DNA from: Hyphomicrobiales bacterium
Lineage (GTDB): Bacteria > Pseudomonadota > Alphaproteobacteria > Rhizobiales > Xanthobacteraceae
Length of the DNA stretch: 5,598 nucleotides
Assembly: GCA_003133345.1 (NCBI GenBank)
Contig: PKXB01000080.1
Span: 16,590-22,187 of the forward strand
Reading direction: 5' to 3'
Position 1 is the first letter of the stretch; each line of letters begins with the position of its first letter. Under the pieces are notes generated by a model, which saw nothing but the letters and a program-made list of their open reading frames with translations, was not told the DNA's origin and made no database searches. Positions 5,313 through 5,598 of the stretch are shown here, piece by piece. Position numbers and translations under genes: made by a program.

Positions 5313-5598
5313 ATGAGAAATTGTAAGACATGCCAGCACCTCAAGCGCCCCGAGATCGACCGCCGCCTAGCCGCCGGCGAGCCGTCGACGCAGGTCGCCC
5401 GTGACTACGAGCTGAACCCGTCGAGCTTGCATCGGCATCGGGCGAATTGTCTCAAACTCGCGTCATCCAACGCCATCAAAAAAGAGGCTGCCCGCGGCAG
5501 CGCCGCTGTCGCTCTGCTGCCGTCGAAAGAGACGCTGAGCGGCGCCTACTTCGATTTGCGAACCCGCATTGATCAAATCGTGGCGCAGGCCGAGCAAC
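5313..5598 (+). CDS. Small helix-turn-helix protein with Cys/His ligands, 3' end outside the window
   Basis: The first 95 residues are visible and the frame is open at the window edge. C4-x2-C7 at the N-terminus is followed by a helix-turn-helix-like segment at about 13-45: EIDRRLAAGEPSTQVARDYE, then LNPSSLHRHR. The pattern of a paired-Cys start, 'IxxxLxxGxxxxxVAxxYxLxxSSLxRH' and a final His/Cys recalls small DNA-binding proteins common in rhizobia and their mobile elements. C4, C7, H42 and C46 could form a zinc site; the final ligand is usually His as I recall the family, but here it is Cys. Residues 50-95 look helical and Ala-rich. The ATG at 5313 is the only plausible start, since the frame has a stop at 5286-5288. 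It lacks a clear ribosome site; the nearest is GAG 12 bases upstream. The target and role are unknown. Confidence 0.75.
   Translation, partial: MRNCKTCQHLKRPEIDRRLAAGEPSTQVARDYELNPSSLHRHRANCLKLASSNAIKKEAARGSAAVALLPSKETLSGAYFDLRTRIDQIVAQAEQ

Overview
The window looks like chromosomal DNA of an alphaproteobacterium of the order Rhizobiales, most plausibly the Bradyrhizobium/Rhodopseudomonas group. The reasons are the GC-rich coding style of the first gene, its YcbB-type L,D-transpeptidase with an Ala/Pro-rich linker, the rhizobial look of the small Cys/His helix-turn-helix protein at the right edge, and a TTAA-N7-TTAA site of the alphaproteobacterial CtrA type in front of that gene. The genus is inferred from overall resemblance, not from a search.

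Layout. Positions 13-2043 (+) hold a complete periplasmic L,D-transpeptidase that starts with GTG and has a signal peptide, scaffold domain, peptidoglycan-binding domain, YkuD catalytic domain with an intact SHGCMR motif, and a Gly-rich tail. A strong hairpin terminator (2065-2096) follows. It lies between this gene and the convergent gene at 2157-4400 (-). That gene encodes a 747-residue polytopic membrane protein that reads as a fusion: an N-terminal flippase-like domain (lysylphosphatidylglycerol-synthase TM/UPF0104 type) joined to a C-terminal O-antigen ligase/polymerase (Wzy_C/WaaL-like) domain. From 4401 to 5312 there is about 0.9 kb with no convincing full-length gene. It holds a possible 74-residue orphan ORF (-), a plus-strand coding-like fragment without a start, a tandem repeat, a perfect 18-bp palindrome, an inverted repeat and the CtrA-type site. 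At 5313 (+) a small helix-turn-helix protein with possible metal ligands begins and runs off the window.

How it fits together. The first two genes both concern the cell envelope (peptidoglycan cross-linking, and presumed lipid-linked glycan handling), but they converge and do not form an operon. The middle of the window is poorer in GC than either edge. The fusion gene is bracketed by an imperfect 24/25-bp direct repeat (2104-2128 and 4621-4644) containing a 15-bp exact core. Together these suggest, without proving, that the membrane-protein gene is an insertion next to an older ldt locus, with debris to its right.

Most worth a second look: the flippase-like/ligase fusion, the GC contrast between its halves, the bracketing direct repeat, and the CtrA-type site before the HTH gene. 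I saw no tRNA, rRNA, CRISPR array or intact insertion sequence.
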